A stretch of 21,505 nt of DNA from assembly GCA_964646575.1 (NCBI GenBank), contig CAZYFT010000009.1:1-21505 (forward strand), read 5' to 3'. A program made the position numbers and the translations under genes. The DNA comes from GCA-016700035 sp964646575. Its GTDB lineage: Bacteria; Patescibacteriota; Saccharimonadia; CAILAD01; GCA-016700035. How positions within the stretch are numbered: position 1 is the stretch's first letter; each line of letters begins with the position of its first letter. Positions 1 through 7,442 of this stretch are shown here, piece by piece. The notes under the pieces were generated by a model. It saw nothing but the letters and a program-made list of their open reading frames with translations. It did no database searches and was not told the DNA's origin.

Positions 1-2151
1 TCTGTAGAAGAACTATTCGAGGCAATTGTGATGGCAGCGCGTGGCTTTATTGAGCGCGATACCGACTACACCAAGTTTGCCGCTCGCCTGCTTATGCACA
101 AGCTCCACCAAGAAGTTGCCGGCGAAGCTGATGCCAAGAAAATCCCTGCCGCCTACCGCAAAACGTTTATTGCCAACCTGAAGCGGGCTGTAGAGGAAAA
201 TCGTTTACAAAAAGAGATTTTGAACTTTGATATTGATGAGCTGGCTGAATACATGGACCTCGATCGCGATGATCTGTTCGACTACATGGGCTTGCAGGTT
301 CTCTATGATAGGTACTTCCTCCGCGCCGCCGGTAGTGAAGATATTATCCTGGAAACTCCGCAGGCGTTTTGGATGCGTGTAGCTATGGGTATGGCTATGC
401 AAGAAAGTAAAAAAGAGCGCACCGAGTGGGCCAAAAAGTTTTATGATATTATGTCCACTCACCGCTATGTACCATCTACGCCTACCCTCTTCCACTCTGG
501 TACTACTTACCCGCAGCTTTCTTCGTGCTACCTCAATACCGTTGGCGATGATCTTGAAAGCATCTTTAAACTCTTTTCCGACAACGCTCAGCTTTCGAAG
601 TACTCTGGTGGGATTGGTACCGACTACACGCCAATCCGTGCGACTGGATCTCTGATTCACACCACCAATGTGAGCTCGCAAGGCGTAATCCCCTTCTTAA
701 AGATTGCTAACGATGTTACTGTAGCGATTAACCGTTCTGGAAAGCGTCGTGGAGCCACTTGCGCCTATCTTGAAACTTGGCATATGGACATTGAAGAGTT
801 CCTCGAACTGCGCAAGAACACTGGTGATGAGCGCCGCCGCACGCACGATATGGATACCGCCAACTGGATTCCTGACCTCTTTATGAAGCGTGTGCAAACT
901 GGCGCCATGTGGACACTCTTCTCGCCAGATGAAACCGCCGATTTACACGACTTGTATGGTAAGAAGTTTGAAGCTGCCTATGAAGCCTACGAAAAGCAGG
1001 CTGATGAAGGTAAGATTGAAAACTTTAAGCGCATTCCAGCAGTAGATTTATGGCGCAAGATGATCACCATGCTCTTTGAGACTGGCCACCCATGGATTAC
1101 CTTTAAGGACCCATGTAACCTGCGCTCGCCACAAGATCATGTTGGCGTGGTGCATAGCTCTAATCTGTGTACTGAAATTACACTCAACACTTCTTTGGAA
1201 GAAACTGCAGTGTGTAACCTTGGTAGTGTAAACCTTGCATTGCATGTAAAGGGCGAAGTGCTCGATCACGATAAGATTAAAGAAACAGTTACGCTTGCAA
1301 TGCGCATGCTTGATAACGTGATTGACCTTAACTACTACCCAACCAAAGAAGCTAAGGCCAGCAATATGAAGCACCGTCCGGTTGGACTCGGCATTATGGG
1401 CTTCCAGGATGCGCTCTACCAGCTTGATATCGACTTTGCGTCCGAAGCGGCTGTGGAATTTGCTGATGTTTCGATGGAGCTCATCTCCTACTACGCAATT
1501 ATGGGGTCATCCGAGCTTGCCAAAGAACGCGGAGCGTACGAAAGCTTTAAGGGGTCTAAGTGGGATCGTGGTATCTTCCCGGTTGATACGCTCGACATCC
1601 TAGAAGAAGAGCGCGGACAGAAAATTGATGTGGCTCGCACCCGTCGTCTGAACTGGGAGCCAATTTACGAGCACGTAAAGAAGCACGGTATGCGTAACTC
1701 TAATACCATGGCGATTGCGCCAACCGCGACCATCTCCAACATTGTGGGCTGCTACCCATGTATTGAGCCAATCTTCAAAAACTTGTATGTAAAAGCGAAT
1801 ATGTCTGGGGACTTTACCGTCATTAACCCGTATCTAGTAAAAGACCTCAAGGCGCTGGAACTGTGGAATGACGACATGATTAAAAAACTCAAGTTCTACG
1901 ACGGAAGTGTGCAGCAAATTTCCGAAATTCCNNNNNNNNNNNNNNNNNNNNNNNNNNNNNNNNNNNNNNNNNNNNNNNNNNNNNNNNNNNNNNNNNNNNN
2001 NNNNNNNNNNNNNNNNNNNNNNNNNNNNNNNCCAATGCAGCCCGACGGCGCGGTAGCTACACAGGTGACCACTCAAACAGTAGTTGCAACCAGCCAAGAA
2101 ACGCTGAAGGTCTGCTCCATTCTCGACCCAGACTGTGAAGCTTGTCAGTAA
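1..2151 (+). CDS. nrdA: Ribonucleoside-diphosphate reductase, class I alpha subunit (partial: 5' edge and internal N gap)
   Basis: This is the large, catalytic subunit that reduces ribonucleoside diphosphates to deoxyribonucleotides in the cytoplasm. The reading frame is open from base 1, and the residues before the first in-frame GTG/ATG (28-33) fit the family, so the true start and the usual N-terminal ATP cone lie outside the window. Visible active-site cysteines are in SSCYLNT (codon 526-528), NLCTEI (1168-1170, thiyl radical position) and VCNLGSV (1213-1215). The C-terminal redox pair is in DCEACQ, followed by TAA. A run of 100 N (1932-2031) removes the TTYYLR region carrying the two radical-transfer tyrosines. 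In the family about 80 or more residues separate the flanking parts, against 33-34 here, so the N run is a placeholder. nrdB follows after 31 bp and should be co-transcribed. The family call is secure. Confidence 0.96.
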   Translation, partial: SVEELFEAIVMAARGFIERDTDYTKFAARLLMHKLHQEVAGEADAKKIPAAYRKTFIANLKRAVEENRLQKEILNFDIDELAEYMDLDRDDLFDYMGLQVLYDRYFLRAAGSEDIILETPQAFWMRVAMGMAMQESKKERTEWAKKFYDIMSTHRYVPSTPTLFHSGTTYPQLSSCYLNTVGDDLESIFKLFSDNAQLSKYSGGIGTDYTPIRATGSLIHTTNVSSQGVIPFLKIANDVTVAINRSGKRRGATCAYLETWHMDIEEFLELRKNTGDERRRTHDMDTANWIPDLFMKRVQTGAMWTLFSPDETADLHDLYGKKFEAAYEAYEKQADEGKIENFKRIPAVDLWRKMITMLFETGHPWITFKDPCNLRSPQDHVGVVHSSNLCTEITLNTSLEETAVCNLGSVNLALHVKGEVLDHDKIKETVTLAMRMLDNVIDLNYYPTKEAKASNMKHRPVGLGIMGFQDALYQLDIDFASEAAVEFADVSMELISYYAIMGSSELAKERGAYESFKGSKWDRGIFPVDTLDILEEERGQKIDVARTRRLNWEPIYEHVKKHGMRNSNTMAIAPTATISNIVGCYPCIEPIFKNLYVKANMSGDFTVINPYLVKDLKALELWNDDMIKKLKFYDGSVQQISEIXXXXXXXXXXXXXXXXXXXXXXXXXXXXXXXXXXPMQPDGAVATQVTTQTVVATSQETLKVCSILDPDCEACQ
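1932..2031. other. Assembly gap of exactly 100 N inside nrdA
   Basis: Exactly 100 N lie between two in-frame parts of nrdA. One hundred is a common default for a gap of unknown size, and the protein family predicts more missing sequence than this. The frame continuing across the run is therefore a coincidence of the placeholder length and says nothing about the real sequence. Confidence 0.98.
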
Positions 2152-2182
2152 ACACATCAGATAACTTTTAAAGGAGGGTCAT

Positions 2183-3217
2183 ATGCCGATCACCAAGACC
2201 ACAACTCGCCCCGACATCAATGCTCGCCGGATTATAAACGGCGCTGACGCCGACGTCATTCAGCTGCACCCCATGAAGCATACGTTTGCTTGGGATGCCT
2301 ACAACGCCGGAAATGCCAACCACTGGCTACCAACCGAAATTACCATGATGAGTGACATTGAACAGCTGCGCAATGGGCGTCTTACCGAAGATGAAGTAAA
2401 AGCCCTAAAAACCGTACTCGGTTTCTTTACGACGGCTGATTCAATTGCTGCCAATAACGTGGTGCTGGCGATGTACAAGCACATTTCTAGCCCAGAATGT
2501 CGCATGTACCTGCTGCGCCAAGCGTATGAGGAAGCAATTCACACGCATGCCTATCAGTACATTGTAGAAAGTCTTGGCCTGGATGGCGGTGAAATCTTTA
2601 ACATGTACCGAGAGGTTGATGGCATATACTCTAAAGCTGAGTTTATTTTGAGCTTTAACGAAGGTATTTTTGACCCAGACTTTAAGACTGGTACGTTTGA
2701 GAGCGACCAGAAGTTTTTGGAAAACCTGTGCGTCTTCTCGCTCATCTTGGAAGGAATTTTCTTCTACAGTTCGTTTGCCGTGATGTTTGGCTTCCAGCGT
2801 CAGAACAAAATGGTTGGAGCAGCCGAGCAGATTCAGTACATCATGCGTGATGAAACGCAGCACCTCAACTTTGGCATTAAGCTGATTAACACCATTAAAG
2901 AAGAACAGCCAGAGCTGTGGACCCCAGAATTTCAGCAGCGCATTGTAGATCTTGTACGTAAGGCTGCCGAGCTGGAGTACAAATTTGCGGCTGAGGTATT
3001 CCCTCGTGGCATCTTTGGTATGAACGCTGATGGCTTCCGTCAGTACATCGAGCACATCGCCGATCGTCGCTTGCAACGTGTTGGTTTGCCGGCTCAATTT
3101 GGTGTGGAAAATCCGTTTCCGTGGATGAGTGAAGCGATTGACCTCACGAAAGAGAAGAACTTCTTTGAAACTCGCGTTACCGAGTATCAAACGGGTGGTA
3201 CGCTCAACTGGGACTAA
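2183..3217 (+). CDS. nrdB: Ribonucleoside-diphosphate reductase, class I beta subunit
   Basis: This is the small radical-generating subunit, which partners NrdA in an oxygen-dependent class I enzyme. The start is fixed by a strong Shine-Dalgarno sequence, AAGGAGG at 2171-2177, five bases before ATG. The 344 residues carry a full dinuclear metal set: D86 in TTADSIA, E117 and H120 in EEAIHTHAY, E190 in LILEGIF, and E224 and H227 in RDETQHL. Tyrosine 124 sits four residues after H120, where the radical tyrosine of class Ia lies, so this is not a Chlamydia-type enzyme with Phe there. The C-terminus (GGTLNWD) is the expected NrdA-docking tail. It follows nrdA by 31 bp in the same operon. No terminator is obvious after it; the next gene has its own promoter. 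Confidence 0.97.
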   Translation: MPITKTTTRPDINARRIINGADADVIQLHPMKHTFAWDAYNAGNANHWLPTEITMMSDIEQLRNGRLTEDEVKALKTVLGFFTTADSIAANNVVLAMYKHISSPECRMYLLRQAYEEAIHTHAYQYIVESLGLDGGEIFNMYREVDGIYSKAEFILSFNEGIFDPDFKTGTFESDQKFLENLCVFSLILEGIFFYSSFAVMFGFQRQNKMVGAAEQIQYIMRDETQHLNFGIKLINTIKEEQPELWTPEFQQRIVDLVRKAAELEYKFAAEVFPRGIFGMNADGFRQYIEHIADRRLQRVGLPAQFGVENPFPWMSEAIDLTKEKNFFETRVTEYQTGGTLNWD

Positions 3218-3220
3218 CTC

Positions 3221-3249
3221 TGGAAACAGGATAATGCTCATGCTATAAT
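3221..3249 (+). promoter_or_regulatory. Extended -10 promoter for the DUF3048 gene
   Basis: TGGAAA (3221-3226), a 17-bp spacer and TATAAT (3244-3249) preceded by TGC form a sigma70-type extended -10 promoter. The start point is expected near 3256, giving a leader of about 32 nt with AGGGG shortly before the ATG at 3289. This separates the gene from nrdAB. Confidence 0.7.
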
Positions 3250-3288
3250 GTCGGTAAGTAAACTTGCCAGCATTGGCATATAGGGGCT

Positions 3289-4524
3289 ATGCAAAAAAAC
3301 ACAAAAAATAATTCCCAAGAAAATGAGCGCGAACTTGGTGCTGTAGATATGTCGCAGGATCCGACTGTCTTACGCTCGGAGCCTGTCTCGTCAAAAAAAC
3401 GGGGCGAGGCCTTAATTAATCCGCAACATCCTGCCGCGTCAAACCTTAAGAAAAAACCTTCAAAAAAGAAGCTGGCGCTGATTACGGCCGGCGTAATTCT
3501 GTTACTTGCAGCGATGAGCGCGGGGGCTTACTACGCCTTTGGCCGCAAGGCACCAGCACCAAGCACGAGTGCTACTCCAGTAGAAGAAGTAAAGACCGAG
3601 GCACCGCCAACACCAACCACTAAACCCAGTGTTTTAACTGGTGTTTTAGTTGAGCCCAATGTTGCTGAAAAGCCAGTGATGGCGTCAATTATTGAGAATA
3701 TGGCTGGCCGTGGTGCAGCCCGACCTCAATCGGGTCTATCTAGCGCAGGTGTGGTCTACGAAGCTCTCGCTGAGGGCGGGATAACTCGCTATCTGGCAAT
3801 CTGGCAAGCCGATACACCACAAGATATTGGTCCGGTACGAAGTTTGCGCCCAGTATTCTTTTACTCGGCGATGGAATATGGCTCTCCGACAGCCCACGCC
3901 GGCGGATCTACAGATGGCCTTGCGCTAGCCCAGGACCGAAATTTCAAAAATATAGAAGCTCTTGGTGGCCCCCCGTTTCGTCGAGTGAATTCTCGAATTG
4001 CGCCACATAACTTGTATATTACTGGCGAGAAGTATGCGGCTTTAATTAACTCTCGCGGATGGGGTGGTGCCCCAACATTTACCCCTTGGCCCCGTAAAGA
4101 TGATCAGCCTAGTCAAACACCTAATGCAACAGTAATCACAGCAAACTTCTCAAGCGTCGATTATCGTGCAGTCTTTCGCTACGACACTACTACAAATAGT
4201 TATCTCCGGGAGATTGGCGGAAAAGCAGATGTTGATGCGGCAGCTAATAATAAGCAGGTCAATCCTAAGGCTGTGATTATCCTAAAGGCAACTGCTGTCG
4301 CCGGTAAACAGCAAAATGGTAAGCCCAAGACGGATATAGACATTATTGGCAAAGGTTCAGGGTATATATTTCAGGACGGCACCGTAAAAGAAATTACTTG
4401 GGTAAAGAATTCTGCTACAGATAGGATGCAATTTCTTGATGGTGTTGGTGCACCCGTATCGCTTAACCGTGGCCAAGCTTGGGTGAGTATCGTCCCGACT
4501 ACCCTGCCTCCTACTTGGCAATAG
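3289..4524 (+). CDS. DUF3048 (YerB-like) membrane-anchored extracytoplasmic protein
   Basis: 411 residues. The first ~60 are polar and basic and predicted cytoplasmic. One membrane helix spans about residues 62-84, then a Pro/Thr-rich linker (about 85-120) leads to an outside domain. The segments AARPQSGLSSAGVVYEALAE, GGITRYLAIW, IGPVRSLRP and HAGGSTDG are the DUF3048 N-terminal signature. The end (GKGSGYIFQDGTVKEITW to LNRGQAWVSIVP) matches the DUF3048 C-terminal part, so both halves are present. YerB family members are surface proteins of unknown biochemical role, common in Firmicutes and Patescibacteria, so no activity is claimed. It has its own promoter at 3221-3249 and ends at a hairpin (4533-4569) shared with the convergent LPXTG microprotein gene. 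The family call is firm; the function is unknown. Confidence 0.9.
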   Translation: MQKNTKNNSQENERELGAVDMSQDPTVLRSEPVSSKKRGEALINPQHPAASNLKKKPSKKKLALITAGVILLLAAMSAGAYYAFGRKAPAPSTSATPVEEVKTEAPPTPTTKPSVLTGVLVEPNVAEKPVMASIIENMAGRGAARPQSGLSSAGVVYEALAEGGITRYLAIWQADTPQDIGPVRSLRPVFFYSAMEYGSPTAHAGGSTDGLALAQDRNFKNIEALGGPPFRRVNSRIAPHNLYITGEKYAALINSRGWGGAPTFTPWPRKDDQPSQTPNATVITANFSSVDYRAVFRYDTTTNSYLREIGGKADVDAAANNKQVNPKAVIILKATAVAGKQQNGKPKTDIDIIGKGSGYIFQDGTVKEITWVKNSATDRMQFLDGVGAPVSLNRGQAWVSIVPTTLPPTWQ

Positions 4525-4527
4525 ATA

Positions 4528-4583
4528 CGCAAAAGCCCTCCTTTTCATTCGAAAATGTCAGAAGGGCTTATGGTTGCGTTTTG
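4528..4583. terminator. Bidirectional intrinsic terminator between convergent genes
   Basis: An outer pair ACGCAA (4528-4533) / TTGCGT (4574-4579) encloses an inner stem AAGCCCT (4533-4539) / AGGGCTT (4563-4569). In the minus-strand RNA the inner stem extends to about 10 bp with one G-U pair and is followed by UUUU. In the plus direction a T-rich stretch follows the outer stem. It lies between two convergent stop codons (4524 and 4586), which fits a shared terminator. Confidence 0.75.
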
Positions 4584-4585
4584 TA

Positions 4586-4759
4586 TTAGCGAACGCGGTT
4601 CTTTATGGCGTAGAGCATGCCCCAAGCAACCAAACCGGCTGCAACAGCTGCTGCAACAACCACCATCCAGCTGTCAGTAGCACCAGTTGCAGGCAAAGCT
4701 GCGCCAGTTGCGATTCCAACAGTTGTAGGTAGTGTGCCACCACCTTTTCCGTAAGTCAT
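4586..4759 (-). CDS. 57-residue LPXTG-motif membrane microprotein
   Basis: A short gene with a GGAGT Shine-Dalgarno sequence just before its ATG and a TAA stop. After a Gly-rich start (MTYGKGGG) comes LPTTVG (residues 10-15), then LPATG at 22-26. A hydrophobic helix follows (about 31-52, rich in Val/Ala, with Trp at 31 and 46), then a basic tail (KNRVR). LPXTG, then helix, then positive tail is the sortase cell-wall sorting signal. There is no separate N-terminal signal peptide, so the single helix would have to insert with N outside and C inside. If a sortase cuts at LPATG, the released part would be only about 25 residues. It is convergent with the DUF3048 gene and divergent from the GH6 gene, with a strong promoter at 4851-4879. 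The role is unknown; a surface peptide is inferred. Being a real gene is supported by the Shine-Dalgarno sequence, promoter, terminator and motif order. Confidence 0.82.
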   Translation of the reverse strand: MTYGKGGGTLPTTVGIATGAALPATGATDSWMVVVAAAVAAGLVAWGMLYAIKNRVR

Positions 4760-4793
4760 AGCGACTCCTATAAGTTCGTTAAGTAATCTGCAT

Positions 4794-4838
4794 ACAAAAA
4801 AATGAGGTTAAGTCACATTATGTGACTCACCCTCATTT
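4794..4838 (-). terminator. Terminator-like hairpin in the leader of the LPXTG microprotein gene
   Basis: On the minus strand, AAATGAGG pairs with CCTCATTT and AGTCACA with TGTGACT around a 3-nt loop. The two parts stack almost continuously, with one G-A mismatch plus U-A and G-U pairs. The stem runs into seven U. It starts only about 5-10 nt after the predicted start point of the promoter at 4851-4879 and ends 35 bp before the microprotein ATG. It could attenuate that gene, end a ~50-nt small RNA, or stop antisense read-through from the deacetylase operon. Confidence 0.75.
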
Positions 4839-4850
4839 CGTATACCCTGT

Positions 4851-4879
4851 ATTTTATCAGTCATAAGCATAATTGTCAA
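4851..4879 (-). promoter_or_regulatory. Near-consensus promoter reading toward the LPXTG microprotein gene
   Basis: On the minus strand, a perfect TTGACA (4879-4874), a 17-bp spacer and TAAAAT (4856-4851) give an almost ideal sigma70-type promoter. The start point is expected at about 4843-4846, making a leader of about 85 nt that contains the hairpin at 4794-4838. Confidence 0.85.
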
Positions 4880-4888
4880 TAGTTTTGG

Positions 4889-4918
4889 TTGACGTTTTAT
4901 GGGTCTGTCACCTACACT
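4889..4918 (+). promoter_or_regulatory. Promoter for the GH6 gene
   Basis: TTGACG (4889-4894), an 18-bp spacer and TACACT (4913-4918). The start point would fall near 4925, which rules out starts further upstream and leaves the TTG at 4942 behind an AGGGGGG Shine-Dalgarno-like run. Its -35 box lies 9 bp from the -35 box of the opposing promoter, so the two are back to back. Confidence 0.6.
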
Positions 4919-4941
4919 GGAATAAACATAAGGGGGGTGAA

Positions 4942-6096
4942 TTGGATAAGTTAGCGATTAGGCGCATTCGTGTTGCTGTGCTTACTGCTGTAGCGGCCAT
5001 AACGTACGTTGGCGGTGCTATTTCACTATCACCGCTTCTGGCGCAATATTTGCCGGTCGCGTCGCAGGATTTAGCTGCATCAGTTTCTCAGACGCAGGCA
5101 ACGGCCGCTCCCCCACCTGAAATTACCGAAAATCCAGAAGAAGCCCTCAAAAAAGCCGAAGCTCAAGCTCAGGCAGAGCAAAAAAAGCGTGCGGCCCAGC
5201 GACAAGTTGTCTCGGTACGACAAAATCCTTTCGCGGGGGCTAGGCTCTTTGTAGACCCAAATTCTCCGGCACGTCGACAAGTAAATACTTGGCAAAGCAC
5301 TCGACCTGGCGATGCGGCCCTGATATCAAAAATTGCCAATAACTCGGTTGGAATATGGTTGGGGGGCTGGTATGGAGATGTCGGCTCAGCTACGAGGCAG
5401 TGGCTTGGCCAGATGCAGTCACAAGGCGCTCTTCCAGTATTTATTCTCTATAACATCCCTATTCGTGACTGCGGTAGCTATTCTGCGGGCGGAGCTACGA
5501 GTGCTTCGGCCTATCAAACCTGGGTGCGGTCTATTGCGAGTGCTAGTAGCGGTAAAAAAGCTGTGTTTATCCTGGAGCCAGATGCGTTAGCTGGGTGGGA
5601 TTGCCTCACCTCGGCACAACGTCAGGAGCGTAGCGACGTATTGCGTACGGCAATCGACATACTGTCTGCCGACATAAATCATTATGTGTACCTTGATGCC
5701 GGTAATGCGCGTTGGCATAGTGCTGATGTTATGGCCGGTCGCATACGCCAAATTGGCACACAGGGGTTGCAGGGTGTTTCACTCAACATTTCAAATTTCT
5801 TGACTACCGCAGAGTCGCAGATTTATGGGAATAAAATTAGTCAACAAACAGGCGGATTGCACGTGGTGATAGATACAAGCCGGAACGGCCAAGGCCCAGC
5901 GCCAGATCTAGCCTGGTGTAACCCTGAAGGTAGAGGTTTAGGATTGCCACCGAGTGCTCAAGGAGGCAATCCGGTTGATGCCTATCTTTGGCTGAAATAT
6001 CCGGGTGAGTCTGACGGGTCCTGTAATGGCGCGCCAACTAGCGGCGAGTGGTGGGCCGACTATGCACTAGGGCTTGCCCAGCGAGCCGCTTTTTAG
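4942..6096 (+). CDS. Secreted glycoside hydrolase family 6 beta-1,4-glucanase
   Basis: GH6 enzymes cut beta-1,4-glucan (cellulose) with inversion. The chosen start is TTG 4942 (384 residues), behind the AGGGGGG run at 4931-4937; the in-frame codons upstream lie before the predicted transcript start. A basic start and a hydrophobic stretch (about residues 11-34) make a signal peptide or anchor. A Pro-rich and charged Ala/Gln/Lys linker (about 55-90) precedes the catalytic domain (about 95-384). Family signatures are YNIPIRDCGSYSAGG with D176, ILEPDALA with D214 (position of the catalytic acid), YLDAGNARW, SLNISNF, VIDTSRNG, WCNPEGRGLG, and PGESDG with D358. All expected acidic residues are present. 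It is convergent with, and overlaps by stop codon, a deacetylase-GT2 operon. Streptomyces CslZ is a GH6 enzyme beside a GT2 glucan synthase, so polymer trimming is as plausible as cellulose feeding. Confidence 0.93.
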   Translation: MDKLAIRRIRVAVLTAVAAITYVGGAISLSPLLAQYLPVASQDLAASVSQTQATAAPPPEITENPEEALKKAEAQAQAEQKKRAAQRQVVSVRQNPFAGARLFVDPNSPARRQVNTWQSTRPGDAALISKIANNSVGIWLGGWYGDVGSATRQWLGQMQSQGALPVFILYNIPIRDCGSYSAGGATSASAYQTWVRSIASASSGKKAVFILEPDALAGWDCLTSAQRQERSDVLRTAIDILSADINHYVYLDAGNARWHSADVMAGRIRQIGTQGLQGVSLNISNFLTTAESQIYGNKISQQTGGLHVVIDTSRNGQGPAPDLAWCNPEGRGLGLPPSAQGGNPVDAYLWLKYPGESDGSCNGAPTSGEWWADYALGLAQRAAF

Positions 6097-7439
6097 CGTC
6101 CCTGAGGATAAGTTTCTATGAGGGCTTCTTCGTACGTTGCAGTATGTACGCCGGTTTCTTTTACGGCTTTTAGGTGATTCTCGAGAGCTTTGGTATCGAC
6201 CGAATATACCCCACCATCTTCTACTTGGTGATACACCAGCACGAGCCAGAGGTTGTTGTCGCGCGCGAACTCTGCCCATTCACGGATCTGCTCAGGAGTA
6301 GTATCTACTTCCACGTTTTGCACGCGTACCGTGTAGCGGTCATACCCTGGTGCGTTAAAGCCGGTGTCGGTTGTACGGTGGCTTTGATAGCATCGTTTGA
6401 CGGCTGTATTCACTTCTTCGTTATAGCGTCCAAATGGTGCGGCAAAGTTATTGGTGCCGCCGAATTTGTAGTTCAGAACAGCTCGACTACCGGCAACTTC
6501 GCGGGCCAGATCTTGATCTTGCAGAGCTTCATGATCGGCGTGGGAGTATGAGTGAGAGCCAATATCGTGGCCTAGTTTTTGCAGTTGGCGGATTTGCTCC
6601 GGTGACATATACGCTTCGTTGCGGTCGTAATCGGCAACAATAAACTGGGTGGTGTTAATATCGTACTTTTCAAACAGCGGCAGGCCTTGCTGGTAAATTG
6701 ATTCCCAGCCATCATCAAAAGTAAAGCTGACAATTCCGCGTGAGAAGCCTGGTGTAGTGTATCGGCTAATCGAATAGTCCTTCGTTTCTAGCCAGCCATT
6801 ATCATCGAGAATTACGCTAAAGCGCACGGCCACTACGTTATTTGGCACAATAATCTCTGTAGCCTGTTGTCGCCAATCTTCAGACGCGCTGAGTCGTGAT
6901 AGGGTGACGTATTTTGTTGAGCCGTCACGAAAAGTGTAGGTTACGTTGCTCGTAACGGCTACATTGGTGCGATAATCACTCGCAAAACGCAGGCTTTCAC
7001 CTGGCTGTACGGCTATTTCTTGGGTGCGCCACTTAGCGTCACCTTCCACAAAATCACGCATTGTTACGGCAAGAATAGATCCGTTCTTTACTTCAAGCTT
7101 TGCTGTATTTGTGCCGTAGTTGTCGGCCTGCCAACTACTTGAGCCAGCTGTGTCGGTCGAAGTCGGATATGGGTTAAGTTGAATCGTCTGTAAGTTACGC
7201 GAGTTAGCAATAAGGCTACTGCGAGAATTGAGTGTGGTAATGAGCGGGTCTTGAAGCGGGTCCCCATAAGTCGGAACATCTAAATCGCCGCCAAAACACA
7301 TCGTATTTGTAGCCAGTTCCGCGTTGGTTTTCTCGTCGGGGGCTACGGCTTTTCCAATAGCGAATAATGGCAGAAGATGCCATAGGAGAAAGCCCGCCGC
7401 TAGTATGTAGAGAAAGATATTCGTCGGTTTTTTATTCAT
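6093..7439 (-). CDS. Membrane-anchored polysaccharide deacetylase (NodB/CE4 fold)
   Basis: 448 residues. An N-terminal hydrophobic helix (about residues 8-28) is followed by an outside region. Residues ~90-225 look like a beta-sandwich, carbohydrate-binding-like part (alternating strands, many Thr/Ser/Val), and the NodB deacetylase domain fills ~235-448. Motif 1 is SFTFDDGW (D242, D243), motif 2 is GSHSYSH with zinc ligands H296 and H300, motif 3 is APFGRYN, and a late motif is VLVYHQV. CE4 enzymes remove N- or O-acetyl groups from polymers such as chitin, PNAG or peptidoglycan. It starts 3 bp after the GT2 stop with GAGGT upstream, so it is the second gene of a GT2-deacetylase operon, as in ica, pga and nod loci. 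Its TAA overlaps the TAG of the convergent GH6 gene. The substrate cannot be read from sequence. Confidence 0.92.
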   Translation of the reverse strand: MNKKPTNIFLYILAAGFLLWHLLPLFAIGKAVAPDEKTNAELATNTMCFGGDLDVPTYGDPLQDPLITTLNSRSSLIANSRNLQTIQLNPYPTSTDTAGSSSWQADNYGTNTAKLEVKNGSILAVTMRDFVEGDAKWRTQEIAVQPGESLRFASDYRTNVAVTSNVTYTFRDGSTKYVTLSRLSASEDWRQQATEIIVPNNVVAVRFSVILDDNGWLETKDYSISRYTTPGFSRGIVSFTFDDGWESIYQQGLPLFEKYDINTTQFIVADYDRNEAYMSPEQIRQLQKLGHDIGSHSYSHADHEALQDQDLAREVAGSRAVLNYKFGGTNNFAAPFGRYNEEVNTAVKRCYQSHRTTDTGFNAPGYDRYTVRVQNVEVDTTPEQIREWAEFARDNNLWLVLVYHQVEDGGVYSVDTKALENHLKAVKETGVHTATYEEALIETYPQGR

Positions 7440-7442
7440 AAC

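Noticed and set aside
2441..3241. A 266-codon open frame on the minus strand opposite nrdB
   Set aside because: It is fully antisense to a secure nrdB with all metal ligands, has no Shine-Dalgarno sequence or promoter and no recognisable motif. The same holds for the smaller antisense frame at 205-681.
4873..4941. Extended N-terminus of the GH6 protein from an upstream in-frame codon
   Set aside because: The extension covers the predicted promoter and start point and the Shine-Dalgarno-like AGGGGGG run; starting at TTG 4942 gives a clean signal peptide.
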